Position numbers and translations under genes: made by a program
Assembly: GCF_018873765.1 (NCBI RefSeq)
Contig: NC_057919.1
Location: 69,992,984 to 70,056,983 of the forward strand
Reading direction: 5' to 3'
Length of the DNA stretch: 64,000 nt
Origin: Telopea speciosissima
Lineage: Eukaryota > Streptophyta > Magnoliopsida > Proteales > Proteaceae
Notes under the pieces: model-generated
Databases searched by the model: none
What the model saw: the letters and a program-made list of their open reading frames with translations, nothing else
Told to the model about the DNA's origin: nothing
Shown: piece by piece, positions 11,697-21,429 of the stretch
Layout of the letters: the number at the start of each line of letters is the position of its first letter
Numbering within the stretch: position 1 is the stretch's first letter

Positions 11697-12393
11697 CTAG
11701 GGTTGCAACAGGGTCGGGTTGGGCCGGGCTTTATAGAACCCTAGCTCAACCCTAAGTCCTCTTAGCTGGGCCCAGGCCCGACCTCACCCTGACTCAGGGC
11801 CAGAAAAATCCAACCCTGACCTGCCCTCAGGGTCAGGCCGGGCCGACCCTGATTGGCCCTTATCATGGGGAGAAGGAAAGAAATGCATGGGCTGGAATGG
11901 ACTAAGAAGAACATTATTAATTTTACATAGAATAACAATATAATAAATTATAGGGAAAAAGTTCTCTATCCGAGAGTGTGGCCTACACCAGCACTCCCAT
12001 GAGTCTATCTCTCTCCTCCTCATGTGAAAAGACACCTCTTGCCCTTTGTTTTAAGGAGGAGAGAGATAGACACATGAGAGAGCTGGCGTAGGCCACACTT
12101 CCGTGCCGAAAGTTGCTTCCCTAAATTATAATATAACACTTATTGTCTTCATATATAATATATTTATATTTAAAAGTGTGGGTGAAATTTAAAGTTTATA
12201 ATATATAAATTATATCAATATATATTTTATAGTATAACTTAAATCAGGGTCGGGCCGGGCCGGGCCAAGCTTAGCTCAAGGCCTCAACCCTAACCCGACC
12301 CGACCCTAACTCAGGATAAAAAGTTTCCAATCCAGACCCTGTTCGGGCTCAGGGCGGGTTTGGGCCGACAGGGCTAAACTTGCACCCCTAAAC
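11697..12393. mobile_element. GC-rich inverted-repeat element
   Basis: The left end (tagggttgcaacagggtcgg) and right end (reverse complement taggggtgcaagtttagccc) are inverted, and both arms are made of gggtcgggccggg-type sequence. The interior is AT-rich and holds a nested MITE at 11953-12121. The TAGGGGTGCAA ends match a MITE style frequent in plant genomes. It has no coding capacity. Confidence 0.55.
11944..12130. mobile_element. Nested Mutator-like MITE with 9-bp TSD
   Basis: The element at 11953-12121 (169 bp) starts gggaaaaagtt and ends aacttt-like in inverted form (agttgcttccc). The two arms are inverted repeats over about 65 bp, including gtgtggcctacaccagc against gctggcgtaggccacac. 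It is flanked by the exact 9-bp duplication taaattata (11944-11952 and 12122-12130). A 9-bp duplication and GGGAA ends fit the Mutator superfamily. It lies inside the larger element at 11697-12393 and is therefore younger. Confidence 0.8.
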
Positions 12394-14060
12394 ATGACTA
12401 TTTAGTAGTTGCTACTTGTTAGGTGGTTTGATTTTTTGTTTATAAAAAAATAAAAAAAAAAAATTGTTAAGTTTTTAAACGGTTAGACGATTTGATTATA
12501 CTTGATTTTAATTGGATTATATAGTTTGAAATCGTTGGATTAATCGATCTAAATTGAACCAAACCGATTAAATAAACTGTGTCATTTCTAAAATCATAAC
12601 CGAATCATTTAACTAAATGATCTATCGATTTCGATTTAAATAGCTCAATTCAATTTCGATAAATGATTTCGGATTGATTTTGACACCCTTAAGCTCAAGA
12701 TGTACGTTGTACGTGAACCTGAGCCGGCCTCGGTTCGAGTTCAGCCAAAACATCCGTGAGACGTCCCTATTGCGGAATGGACCATTAATTGCTTTCATGT
12801 GGTGTGGGGTTGTCTGTGCATTTATGGTTGCATGAATTCTGGTGTTATCACTTATGACATCAATAGGGAGAGGAAGGTATCTATGATTCAAACTTGAGAT
12901 TACGGAAATAAGGCCCGGTGTTCTCTCTCGTTAAAAAAAATAAAAAAAAAAAGGCCCGCTGTTCTGTAGGGGGAACGTGCCCCCTACCTATGTATGTGAT
13001 TAATAAGAACACATACGTTGGTATCATGAGGATGGAATTTCCATCTTTCATGGGGATAGGATGATTATTTTATCCCTTTTATGTGTGGGCATGATGGTAC
13101 ACTCCCCAAGAGAACTTCTCTTGAAAATAAATTTCAAACTTGAGATCATAGAAACAGCATACCTTACCTTAAGTGTCTTTGAAGAAGTCGTAGATATTTT
13201 ATAATATTTTGAAAAAAATTTCACGGACACTCTATAAGTATATCATAATGGACACCTCAAAAAATGTAAAAAAAAAAAAAAATCACACACCCTTTATTTT
13301 ATGATTTTATTTTAACTTAGTCCACTCCATAATTAAGACGGTGCAGTTAAATCGTTGTTAACTCTTTTATAATGGCAAAATCAATCACAAGAGATATATA
13401 TAAAAGTTTTTGCTTCAAGGAGAAAACCTAAAGCAATGTTGAAAATCTCTTATGATAATCATCCACGTCCGAAACGAATCTTGATGTCTGAAAATTGGAT
13501 AGGATGGCCCCATTCCGATCAGACTCGAAGATTCTGAGTTGTGAAACAGTCTTTGATACAACACTGAATTTATCTCAAAACCAAGTTTCAATTCGACAAG
13601 CACCTTAGGTCACAGCATGAAATTAAATTGACGGAAATAGAGAAAAAATCATTAACATTAAAGTGCCTCAATCAATCAAAGGCAAAGGATGCCCAGCTTG
13701 TACTTTTCCACCGAAAGCAGAAGAAAAGATAAAGAATCACCTTCACATGGGCATTGGGGCCATTGGTTAGAGGCCAAAACATCTCTTCCAGGTCGCTATT
13801 GCCGAATGGACAATGCATTACTTTCGCTTTAATGTAGTTTGGATGTTGGATTAGTTTTTGGTAGTCTTAATTTTATGTGGTAAAGTTGGGAATCGCAATT
13901 TTTTGTTTTTTAACACAATACTACTATGATTTATTAAATCAAAAACTTCCAGGAAGGTGCTAGGAGTACAACAGGATTAGGAGAGGACTAACCACCAGAC
14001 ATTTCAAACTTCAAATCATGGAAATAAATTCCAAAACTTGGAAAAGGAAAGGAATCATCT
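12394..14060. other. No gene; repeat remnants
   Basis: The stretch near 12480-12695 is rich in cggtt/aaccgat motifs and ends gattttgacaccctta, the right end of a TGTCAA-type MITE. The segment at 13650-13830 is the second copy of the duplication described at 11140-11400. Nothing else is supported. Confidence 0.45.
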
Positions 14061-14116
14061 AGGAGTACAATAATTGAGGGTAAAAAGTATTCTGTATGAA
14101 CGAGTCCACAAAAAAC

Positions 14117-14158
14117 GAAAGAAAGAAAGAAAGAAAGAAAGAAAGAGAAAAAAAAAAC
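14117..14158. repeat. (GAAA)n-like microsatellite
   Basis: Repeated gaaa units followed by an A run, about 310 bp upstream of the NB-LRR start codon and probably in its promoter or leader. Confidence 0.85.
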
Positions 14159-14464
14159 ACACTTGTGTCAAGTCTCAATTATTCTTCACATTCATCATCA
14201 TCTTTGGTTCATTCTATTATTCTGTAGCTGCATTTTCATCAACTCTCTTTCTCCGCTTGTTCTACAGCTCTAATTCTGCCATTTCCATAAGTTGTCCTTG
14301 AATTTCTGCAAGCTTCTTTGTCTTTGCATTTTGAATGTTTTAGCATTTTCTTGATCTTCATACAAAGACACATCGCTCCAATCTATCTCCAAAAAATTTC
14401 AGTCAGATCTTCATTCACATTTGCTCTGTTTTATCCTTTTTCCCACTTTAATTCCCATACTCTC

Positions 14465-17400
14465 ATGGATTTCGTTGGGCCATTTGTGGGTGTTATTGAC
14501 AGTTATCTGATTGCTCCCTTTGTTCGACAGATAAACCACTTGAGAAGGTCCAATGACAATGTCAATGGCCTGCAAACTGTTGTTCAAAAACTAAAGGCAA
14601 GGAGGAATGATGAGCAAACCACTCTAAAAGCAGAAGAAAACGTTGGAAGAGTGAAGACCGCCACGGCGAGCAATTGGTTCGAGGCCGTTGAGAAAATCGA
14701 AATGGAAGCCGATGTCATAGAAACAGAGTACAATCAAGGGAAGTGTGCAGGGGGTTGGTGTGTGAACTGTTGGTCACGCTACAAATTGAGCAAGAGATCT
14801 GCAAGTCTCAAGCTAAAGGCGAAGGAGAGGTTCGACGAACAATTTGCTGTGGCAAGGCAGCCTGCTCTAAAACGTGTGATAGAGATGCCAGCCGAGCCAA
14901 TAATCAACAACCAGCCATCAACTCAAAGGATGCTGAAGCAGATTTTTGATTGCATAGGTGATCCAGAAATTGACATCATTGGGGTATATGGTATGGGAGG
15001 AGTGGGTAAAACCACTTTGGCCAAAGAAATAAACAATCAATTCAAAGAGAATTCTTGTTTTGAGATTGTGATAATGGTCACAGTGTCTGCCACTCCCAAC
15101 ATCCCAAGTATCCAAATCAGTCTCGGTAAGCGCCTCGGATTACCAGATGATAGGATTGGGGCTGGTGCATTGTTCGAAGCCCTAAGGAAGAAGAAATTTC
15201 TTATAATTTTGGATGATGTGTGGAGCAAATTAAAGATCGATGATGTTGGAATCCCTCACCCAGCTCAAAACAGCAATGGAAGCAAGATTCTTATGACTAG
15301 TCGAAATCAAGATGCCTGCACTGATATGGGTGCTAGTAAAACAATAAGAGTGCAGCCATTGTCTGAAGCCGAGTCGTGGGAGGTTTTCGTTAAAGAAGCT
15401 GGTGAACATGTTGGTGCCGATGGCATAAAGCACTTCGCTGGAAAAATTGTTGGAAGGTGCAAGGGTCTTCCCCTTGCAATTGTCACTGTTGCTCACGCAA
15501 TGGCAAATCGACATGGAGTTGGGGTGTGGGAGAATGCCTTGAGGGAAATGAAGCAATCAGCAAAAGATCTCCGAGGTATGATAAATGAAGTATTTGTTCC
15601 TTTGAAATTCAGTTTTGATAGATTGGAGAATGATTTGCTTCGGAGCCTATTTCTTTATTGTGCCTGTTTCCCTGAAGACCATGACATAGGCGTAGATGAG
15701 ATGTTAAACTATTGGGTTGGAGAGGGATTAGTAGATAAATTAGGGAGTTTGAAAGCTGTTAGGGATAAAGGTGAGGATCTAATTGAGAGTTTGAAAATTG
15801 CTTGCATGTTGGAAAATGGAGAGTATAAAGATAGTGTAAAGATGCACGATATGATGCGTGAGCTTGCACTTTGGATTACATCTTCAGAGTACTCTGGTAG
15901 TAACCTCAAGTTTTTGATAAGGACTGGTGAATCAGTTAAAGAGGCACCACAGGCTCATGAGTGGGTAGATGCATCAAGGATTTCTCTATTTGGTACCCAA
16001 ATAGAGGAGTTGCCGGAGTTGGGAGAGAAGATGTGCCAAAACCCAGCCACTTTACTATTGAGGGGGAATAGGATCCTCACTGCAATTCCCCCAACAAATT
16101 TCTTGCAACACATGGATCGTCTTAGCGTACTTGATCTTTCTTACAGTGAGAAATTGGAATATATCCCAGATTCCTTGTCATGTTTGGTGAATCTTCGAGT
16201 ACTTAAGTTACGAGGATGTGAAGGGTTGAGAGCATTGCCTGCACTGGGAATGCTCCGACAGCTCCAAGTTTTAGATTTATGGGCTTGTACAATGTTAGAC
16301 CAGCAAATCCTCGGAGGAGGATCTGAATGCGTGGGAGGTGCAAGTAATTTAAGATACTTGGATGTGGGATGGAGCAACGTTTCATTTCAAGTGGGGGTAA
16401 TGTCTCGTTTGCCCAAATTGGAGGAATTGAGATTGTGGGAAGCAAATAAAATAAAATGGAAGGTGAAGAGTGTTGGTGAAGAAGATGAAAAATGGGATAT
16501 TGGGAGTAATATTACTGGGTCGTCTGATGATCGTAAAGGACAAAGCGAGGATAAGGAGAAGGAGGAGAAGGAGGAGAAGGAGAAGAAAACAAGTGGTGGG
16601 TCGTCGTCATCTACTACTAGTAGTAGTAGTAGTAGTAGTGTCGACATTAATGATTCCATCATGAGCCGCAATGTCAACATCAATATTGATGTGGAGGAGT
16701 TGTTCCACTTGACCTCTTTAACATCTCTGTCCATTAGCTTCGAAGATATCATTGTTTCTGATTGGTTCAAACCTTTGGCCAAGAAGATGAAGGTGTTGAA
16801 CCTGAGACGTTGCACAATCGTAAAACAAGATGCTCTACAAGCTCTCAATGAATCCCAAAATCTGTGTTTCTTAACCATTGATGCTTGCCTGGGTGTGACA
16901 TGTGTGCCCTCACGTGTTCAACGTAGTGTTCGTATAATGGATTGTGAGGACTTGGAAGCGGTGTTGGATGGAGCGGAGGATCACCATCAAGATTCCTTTG
17001 AGACGTTAGACCTAATGACATTGCCAAAATTGAAAAGGATATGTGCTGCTGCTGCTGGTGGTAGTCTTGCATCACTAAATTGCTTTGCTCAACTACGGAG
17101 TATATTTATAATGAAATGCAATAGCTTGAGGATGGTCTTCACGAAGGGAATGCCACGCCTGTTCAACAACTTGGAGACAATTTTTATTCGTAAATGTGAG
17201 AAAATGGAAGTAATAATTGAAACAGAGGAGGAGGAGGTGGAAGAAGTTGGGGAAGACTTGTTGGAAGTGGGGATTATTGATAATGGAGGAGGTGGAGGAG
17301 TAATCTCACCCTTCCCAAGACTCAAGTATTTAAATCTAGAAGGCCTACCAACACTAGCTGACGTGTGCACCAATCGCATCTTGAATTGCCCCCTTCTCAA

Positions 17401-17488
17401 AGGGAAAGACGTGACGGTGATAAACTGTCCGAAGTTAAAGCAGAATCCTCTCCACATACGAAATGCGGAAGGATTAATTTTCATATAG
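14465..17488 (+). CDS. CC-NB-ARC-LRR disease resistance protein (RPS2/RPS5-like)
   Basis: Intronless, 1007 residues. I chose the ATG at 14465 (MDFVGPFVG) because RPS2/RPS5-type receptors begin this way; the frame is open 49 codons further upstream, but that part reads like leader. In order: coiled coil (about 25-145), P-loop GMGGVGKTT (176-184), kinase-2 LDDVW (249-253), RNBS-B-like SKILMTSRN, GLPL (334-337), RNBS-D region LYCACFPED, MHD (460-462), then irregular leucine-rich repeats from about 520. Such proteins act in the cytoplasm or at membranes as ATP/ADP-switched sensors of pathogen effectors and can trigger cell death. Odd: residues about 668-732 are an acidic/Lys-rich then poly-Ser insertion encoded by GAG/AGT simple repeats, splitting the LRR region. 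No stop or frameshift is seen, so it looks functional. A possible AATAAA signal lies at 17695. Confidence 0.93.
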   Translation: MDFVGPFVGVIDSYLIAPFVRQINHLRRSNDNVNGLQTVVQKLKARRNDEQTTLKAEENVGRVKTATASNWFEAVEKIEMEADVIETEYNQGKCAGGWCVNCWSRYKLSKRSASLKLKAKERFDEQFAVARQPALKRVIEMPAEPIINNQPSTQRMLKQIFDCIGDPEIDIIGVYGMGGVGKTTLAKEINNQFKENSCFEIVIMVTVSATPNIPSIQISLGKRLGLPDDRIGAGALFEALRKKKFLIILDDVWSKLKIDDVGIPHPAQNSNGSKILMTSRNQDACTDMGASKTIRVQPLSEAESWEVFVKEAGEHVGADGIKHFAGKIVGRCKGLPLAIVTVAHAMANRHGVGVWENALREMKQSAKDLRGMINEVFVPLKFSFDRLENDLLRSLFLYCACFPEDHDIGVDEMLNYWVGEGLVDKLGSLKAVRDKGEDLIESLKIACMLENGEYKDSVKMHDMMRELALWITSSEYSGSNLKFLIRTGESVKEAPQAHEWVDASRISLFGTQIEELPELGEKMCQNPATLLLRGNRILTAIPPTNFLQHMDRLSVLDLSYSEKLEYIPDSLSCLVNLRVLKLRGCEGLRALPALGMLRQLQVLDLWACTMLDQQILGGGSECVGGASNLRYLDVGWSNVSFQVGVMSRLPKLEELRLWEANKIKWKVKSVGEEDEKWDIGSNITGSSDDRKGQSEDKEKEEKEEKEKKTSGGSSSSTTSSSSSSSVDINDSIMSRNVNINIDVEELFHLTSLTSLSISFEDIIVSDWFKPLAKKMKVLNLRRCTIVKQDALQALNESQNLCFLTIDACLGVTCVPSRVQRSVRIMDCEDLEAVLDGAEDHHQDSFETLDLMTLPKLKRICAAAAGGSLASLNCFAQLRSIFIMKCNSLRMVFTKGMPRLFNNLETIFIRKCEKMEVIIETEEEEVEEVGEDLLEVGIIDNGGGGGVISPFPRLKYLNLEGLPTLADVCTNRILNCPLLKGKDVTVINCPKLKQNPLHIRNAEGLIFI
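16545..16640 (+). repeat. Coding simple repeats inside the LRR region
   Basis: Repeated gaggagaag-type codons followed by (agt)n encode Glu/Lys then a serine run within the NB-LRR protein. Length is likely to vary between alleles, and the reading frame is preserved here. Confidence 0.85.
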
Positions 17489-17561
17489 TTGGACAGAAGG
17501 AGACATTGATCGATGCCATGGAAGAAAGAAGAATTTTGTGCTGATCGGTAGTCAGAAGGTG

Positions 17562-17580
17562 GTAAGGGGGGGGGGGGGGG
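17562..17580. repeat. Homopolymer G run
   Basis: About 18 consecutive G residues just after the NB-LRR stop codon, probably in its 3' UTR. It is also a place where sequencing errors are likely. Confidence 0.85.
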
Positions 17581-17719
17581 TGCACCACATAGACCCTCAT
17601 CTCTCATCCAACAGTTGTGTACTTGTACACACAACTTTTTACCTTCGTTTTTTTTTTTTTTTTCCTTCTCAATTTTATTTATTGTTTACCAAGAAATAAA
17701 GCTTTTATTTATTGAACAG

Positions 17720-19340
17720 ATATATTTTGATTCTTTTATTTTGAGTTTACCTTCCCATTCCTCACCTCTAAAATTCCAAAACAACAATGTTGTATATATT
17801 AATTGCTAATGTGATATGTATATAGTGATTGCAATTTAATCCCACAATTACACCACATATCCATCATAATGTTATGCTCTACATGATGGGTGTAGTATAT
17901 ATAGTCTTAGTTCTCATCAAAAGAATTGTGGAGCTTGTGGAGCTATCTTACTTACTTAATGAAACTCTATTGAGCATGATCCTTTTGAAGGATCTAAACT
18001 CTTCAAGCTTTGTGGATGAAAAAAATTAAATATTCTACTCATTTAAGAAAAAAATTTCAATCAAACACTAAGAGGGAAAAAGTTTAAATTTATGAAATTA
18101 AAAGATAAGTAAAGATTTTAGAAAGAAAAAAAAAAGAGATGACTATCGGTGAAAATGTAGAGGAAACATGACATTTTGCGATGATTCAGAGGAAATCAAA
18201 TTAAGAAAACCATTAGCTAAAAGAGAAAATTTTACCTAAACAGAATGAGCACCCGAAAATATTGTTGAAGCAGTTGATCCAACAGCCAGAAAACGTGATG
18301 AAATATTACTGCTTAACTACACATAGAATGAATGAGCTACTGGGCAATCTCATGAGAATTGATAGGCTCTTGAACTAAAAGGCAGAGAACCAATCTAAAG
18401 AACAATATTGCACTTCTAGTATAATTATATATAACAGTCAAATAGGTAGCTAACCCACACTCGACTGTTATAATGCTACAAGAGACTGTTAAGCAACCAT
18501 TAGGGATTTATTTTCCTCATTTTTAAATCCTAATTGTAATTTCCGTTCACTCTGCCCATATTTTTAAAACTGTAGGCCAGGTAATATTGAAGCACATTAT
18601 TCTGTCAGTCAAAAAAAAAAAAAAAACCACAATATTTCTTTAATGCCATGGGTCAATCAAGCCTTTATGATATCATAAAGTATATACAGATGAGACCATT
18701 ATTATTATTTTTTAACTTAAAAATTATAGCATGTGTTAGATGCTTCCGCTTTTCACAAAAAAAAAAAATTTTAAAAATACAATAATAATACTATTCTACC
18801 TGCTTTCATGCTCCTCATTGAAGCAAACAAACCAAAAAAATTTATTAGAAGATTTTAAGTTCAAAACCATGTCTTGAGAGTTAATTGCATAAGTAATCAT
18901 AACAATTAAAACATTAGGGACTGGAAGTACTACAGTTTTGTTGAAGCAAGTTAAGGAGATGATCTATTGCCTGTCTCAACATTTATAAAATCTTAATAAT
19001 AAAATAAAAGGCGATGTTGTCTAGCTGTGCATGGACCATGACCTACCATGTAGTCCATAGAGATAAAGCCCATGCTTTCTAATCATCTAAGTTTTTGGTA
19101 TTTTTTAAAAGAGAATTGAGATTAGATACAACTTGACAAGTTAAAGGAAATTAAAATTTTGTTGACAAATAAACCCCAACTCTGTTGCTCACATGTCAAG
19201 TTTTAGTCCAACTAAAACTAATTAATCAAATGGCAAAACAAGGCATTGAAACATCTAAGACAACCAAGAGGATGCACATGACCATGGAGGGGTGCATGGA
19301 CTTATATGTGAGGCTTTAATTTGACATGTGACCAATTTAG
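17720..19340. other. No gene recognised
   Basis: AT-rich sequence with several A runs. No coding frame or repeat boundary could be supported. Confidence 0.5.
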
Positions 19341-19343
19341 ATT

Positions 19344-20650
19344 AGGGGTGCTAAACAGTCGATTCGGTTTGATTTCGGTCAGGCTGAATCGGGTTAGGTT
19401 TGGGAATGAGTGAGACCAAAACCAAACCGTTAAGAAACTTCGGTTTTCGGTCATTTCGGTTTCAATCCGGTACGGTTTAGGGGTGTCAAACAGTCGGTTC
19501 GGTTCAATCCGGTACCGTTTCGATTTATGTTATAAAGGAAATCAAATTAAAAAGCCATTGATTGGGTCATCCAAACTAGGGGTTGGGTCAATGCCACTTC
19601 CCTAGATAACAGACTATAGATAGCTAATTTTAAGCGCATGTACATACATGCTAATAGAGGGGGGCCCATACGTGCTGAACAGTCCAACGCCACACTGCCC
19701 ATGCGTGCCGACGTGCTACCACAACCTGCTTTCAAAAAGACTTACCGGATCGGCAAAGATCTGCTGTATCGACGAGTGGAGCTTCGATTGATGGCAAGAA
19801 GACCACCAGAATCGCTTCCACAACCTATTTTTGAACAGATCTGCAAGGATTTGTTGAATCGGCGAGTGAAGCTTCGTCCGGTGACAGGAGGGGATTGGTG
19901 AAAATTGAATAGAGACTGGAGCTTCGAAGCCGACTATGACCTCAGTGCCACCAGCACCATAGTTGGCATCACCTGCAAACACACAAACAAAGAAAAAAGA
20001 AAAACCTCCCTTGATTGGGAGCCCCTCGATGTTGTCCACATAGAGCCCATAAACTTAAACATAAAATTGGAGCACATGACCTACGATTGATTGCCGACGA
20101 TGGCAAAAAAATCTAAACAACCATAGAACGGGGAGCTTCAGGGAAAGGGAGGGGGAAGAGGAGAAAGTATTGGTGGTGATAGCCACGGTGGGAGCAGGGC
20201 AGAAGGGGTGCAGGCGCAGATGGAGGTGGAGCAAGACAAAAAGGGGGCAGGTACAGAGAGCGGTGGAGCAGGACAGAAGGGGGGCGGCCACAGAGGACAG
20301 TGAAACAGTCAAGGAGATCAATGCAAGCATTGTTACATATCAATTTTCTTATTTATAATTTCATACCCATTGATTTGACAACTCCCCTTACAATCAGAAA
20401 TTTTCTCACTAATATTGAAATCAATGGATAATCAATTCACATGTTCGTAACCTCATACTCAATGATTTTTTTATTAGTTTTATTCGGTTTAGTTTACAGT
20501 TTGGATATCGGTTGGGTTGGTACAGTCTGTTTTCAACCTATCCCATCATACCCAAGACGAAAACCAATCTGATAAGGATTGGTTCGCTTCGGCTCAGATT
20601 TTTTCGGACGATTTTTCTAGTCGTGCTAGGTTTTGACAACCCTAATTTTG
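19344..20650. mobile_element. Composite of TGTCAA-type MITE with nested repeat
   Basis: Two left-end-like sequences (aggggtgctaaacagtcg at about 19346 and aggggtgtcaaacagtcgg at about 19480) with cggttcggtt arms face a right end at about 20630-20645 (tttgacaaccctaa). Between the arms sits a copy of the dispersed repeat described at 19545-20330. The layout suggests insertion of one element in another. Confidence 0.45.
19545..20330. repeat. Dispersed repeat family, copy 1
   Basis: Shares in order with 46910-47480: ttgggtcatccaaactagggg against ccgggtcatccagactagggg, aagcgcatg, a cgatggc/cttggttgggaaccc stretch (gattgggagcccctcgatgttg against ggttgggaacccctcggtgttg), and a purine-rich gcagggcag end. 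Neither copy has a convincing long reading frame. The class is unknown; it may be a non-autonomous retroelement. Confidence 0.5.
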
Positions 20651-20788
20651 ATCATTCTCTAGATATCCACTCGTCAAATTTGTCACATTACCCTTTCTCA
20701 CAATAGAAAACCCCACCTGTCCACCTACAATTCTCTTGTGAGTTGCCATCAAGGATTTTAAACTCGGATTCAGGAGTTGAATCGGGAA

Positions 20789-21084
20789 TGGAATCGACTA
20801 GAATCAATTCCAAAAACCCTAGAATCAACCAATCCAAAATGGCCAGAATCAAGATCGATCACAGCCAATTCCAATATGAATCGCCCAATTCCAATATGAA
20901 TCACCGTCACAAGATGTACCTAGCATATCACTGACCTGGAATCGACTAGAATCAATTCCAAAAACCCTAGAATCAACCAATCCAAAATGGCCAGAATCAA
21001 GATCGATCACAGCCAATTCCAATATGAATCGCCCAATTCCAATATGAATCACCGTCACAAGATGTACCTAGCATATCACTGACC
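20789..21084 (+). repeat. Exact tandem duplication, 148-bp unit
   Basis: The unit at 20789-20936 is repeated base for base at 20937-21084 as far as I can see, starting tggaatcgactagaatc and ending atatcactgacc. An A run follows. Each unit itself contains a short internal repeat (ccaattccaatatgaatc twice). Related sequence (ccctagaatcgac) occurs near 25450-25530, so the unit comes from a dispersed repeat. The identity implies a recent event or assembly duplication. Confidence 0.9.
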
Positions 21085-21429
21085 ACCAAAAAAAAAAAAA
21101 AGATCTCCAACCACCCATCCAATGGCATGGAGGATTTGAACACACATCCCCAAATGTTGGTAGGTGTTGGGATGTGTGTCCAAGTTCTCCCATTTGTTGG
21201 ATGGGTGGTTGCAGAGGTGTTGGATGCTCAAGTAGTTGAAGAGAATCCGGATCGACACTGGATGGGGATCCCAAATGTAAGGTAGGATCTTGGTCGTGTT
21301 TGGTCCTGTGCCCATTTATCTAATGGCCACACCGTGTCATCTCCTTGATCACAATGACATTTGTCTATAGTCTTTCTGGTCTATAGACTCTATACTCTAG
21401 CAGACTTCTCATTCTCAGAACTCATCTGA

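Noticed and set aside
16387-16878. Reverse-strand ORF of 163 codons within the NB-LRR gene
   Set aside because: It lies antisense to the simple-repeat part of a confident gene and reads as Ser/Leu low complexity.
17562-17580. Poly-G run as a regulatory G-quadruplex
   Set aside because: A single homopolymer in a likely 3' UTR is more simply a microsatellite, and it is error-prone in sequencing.
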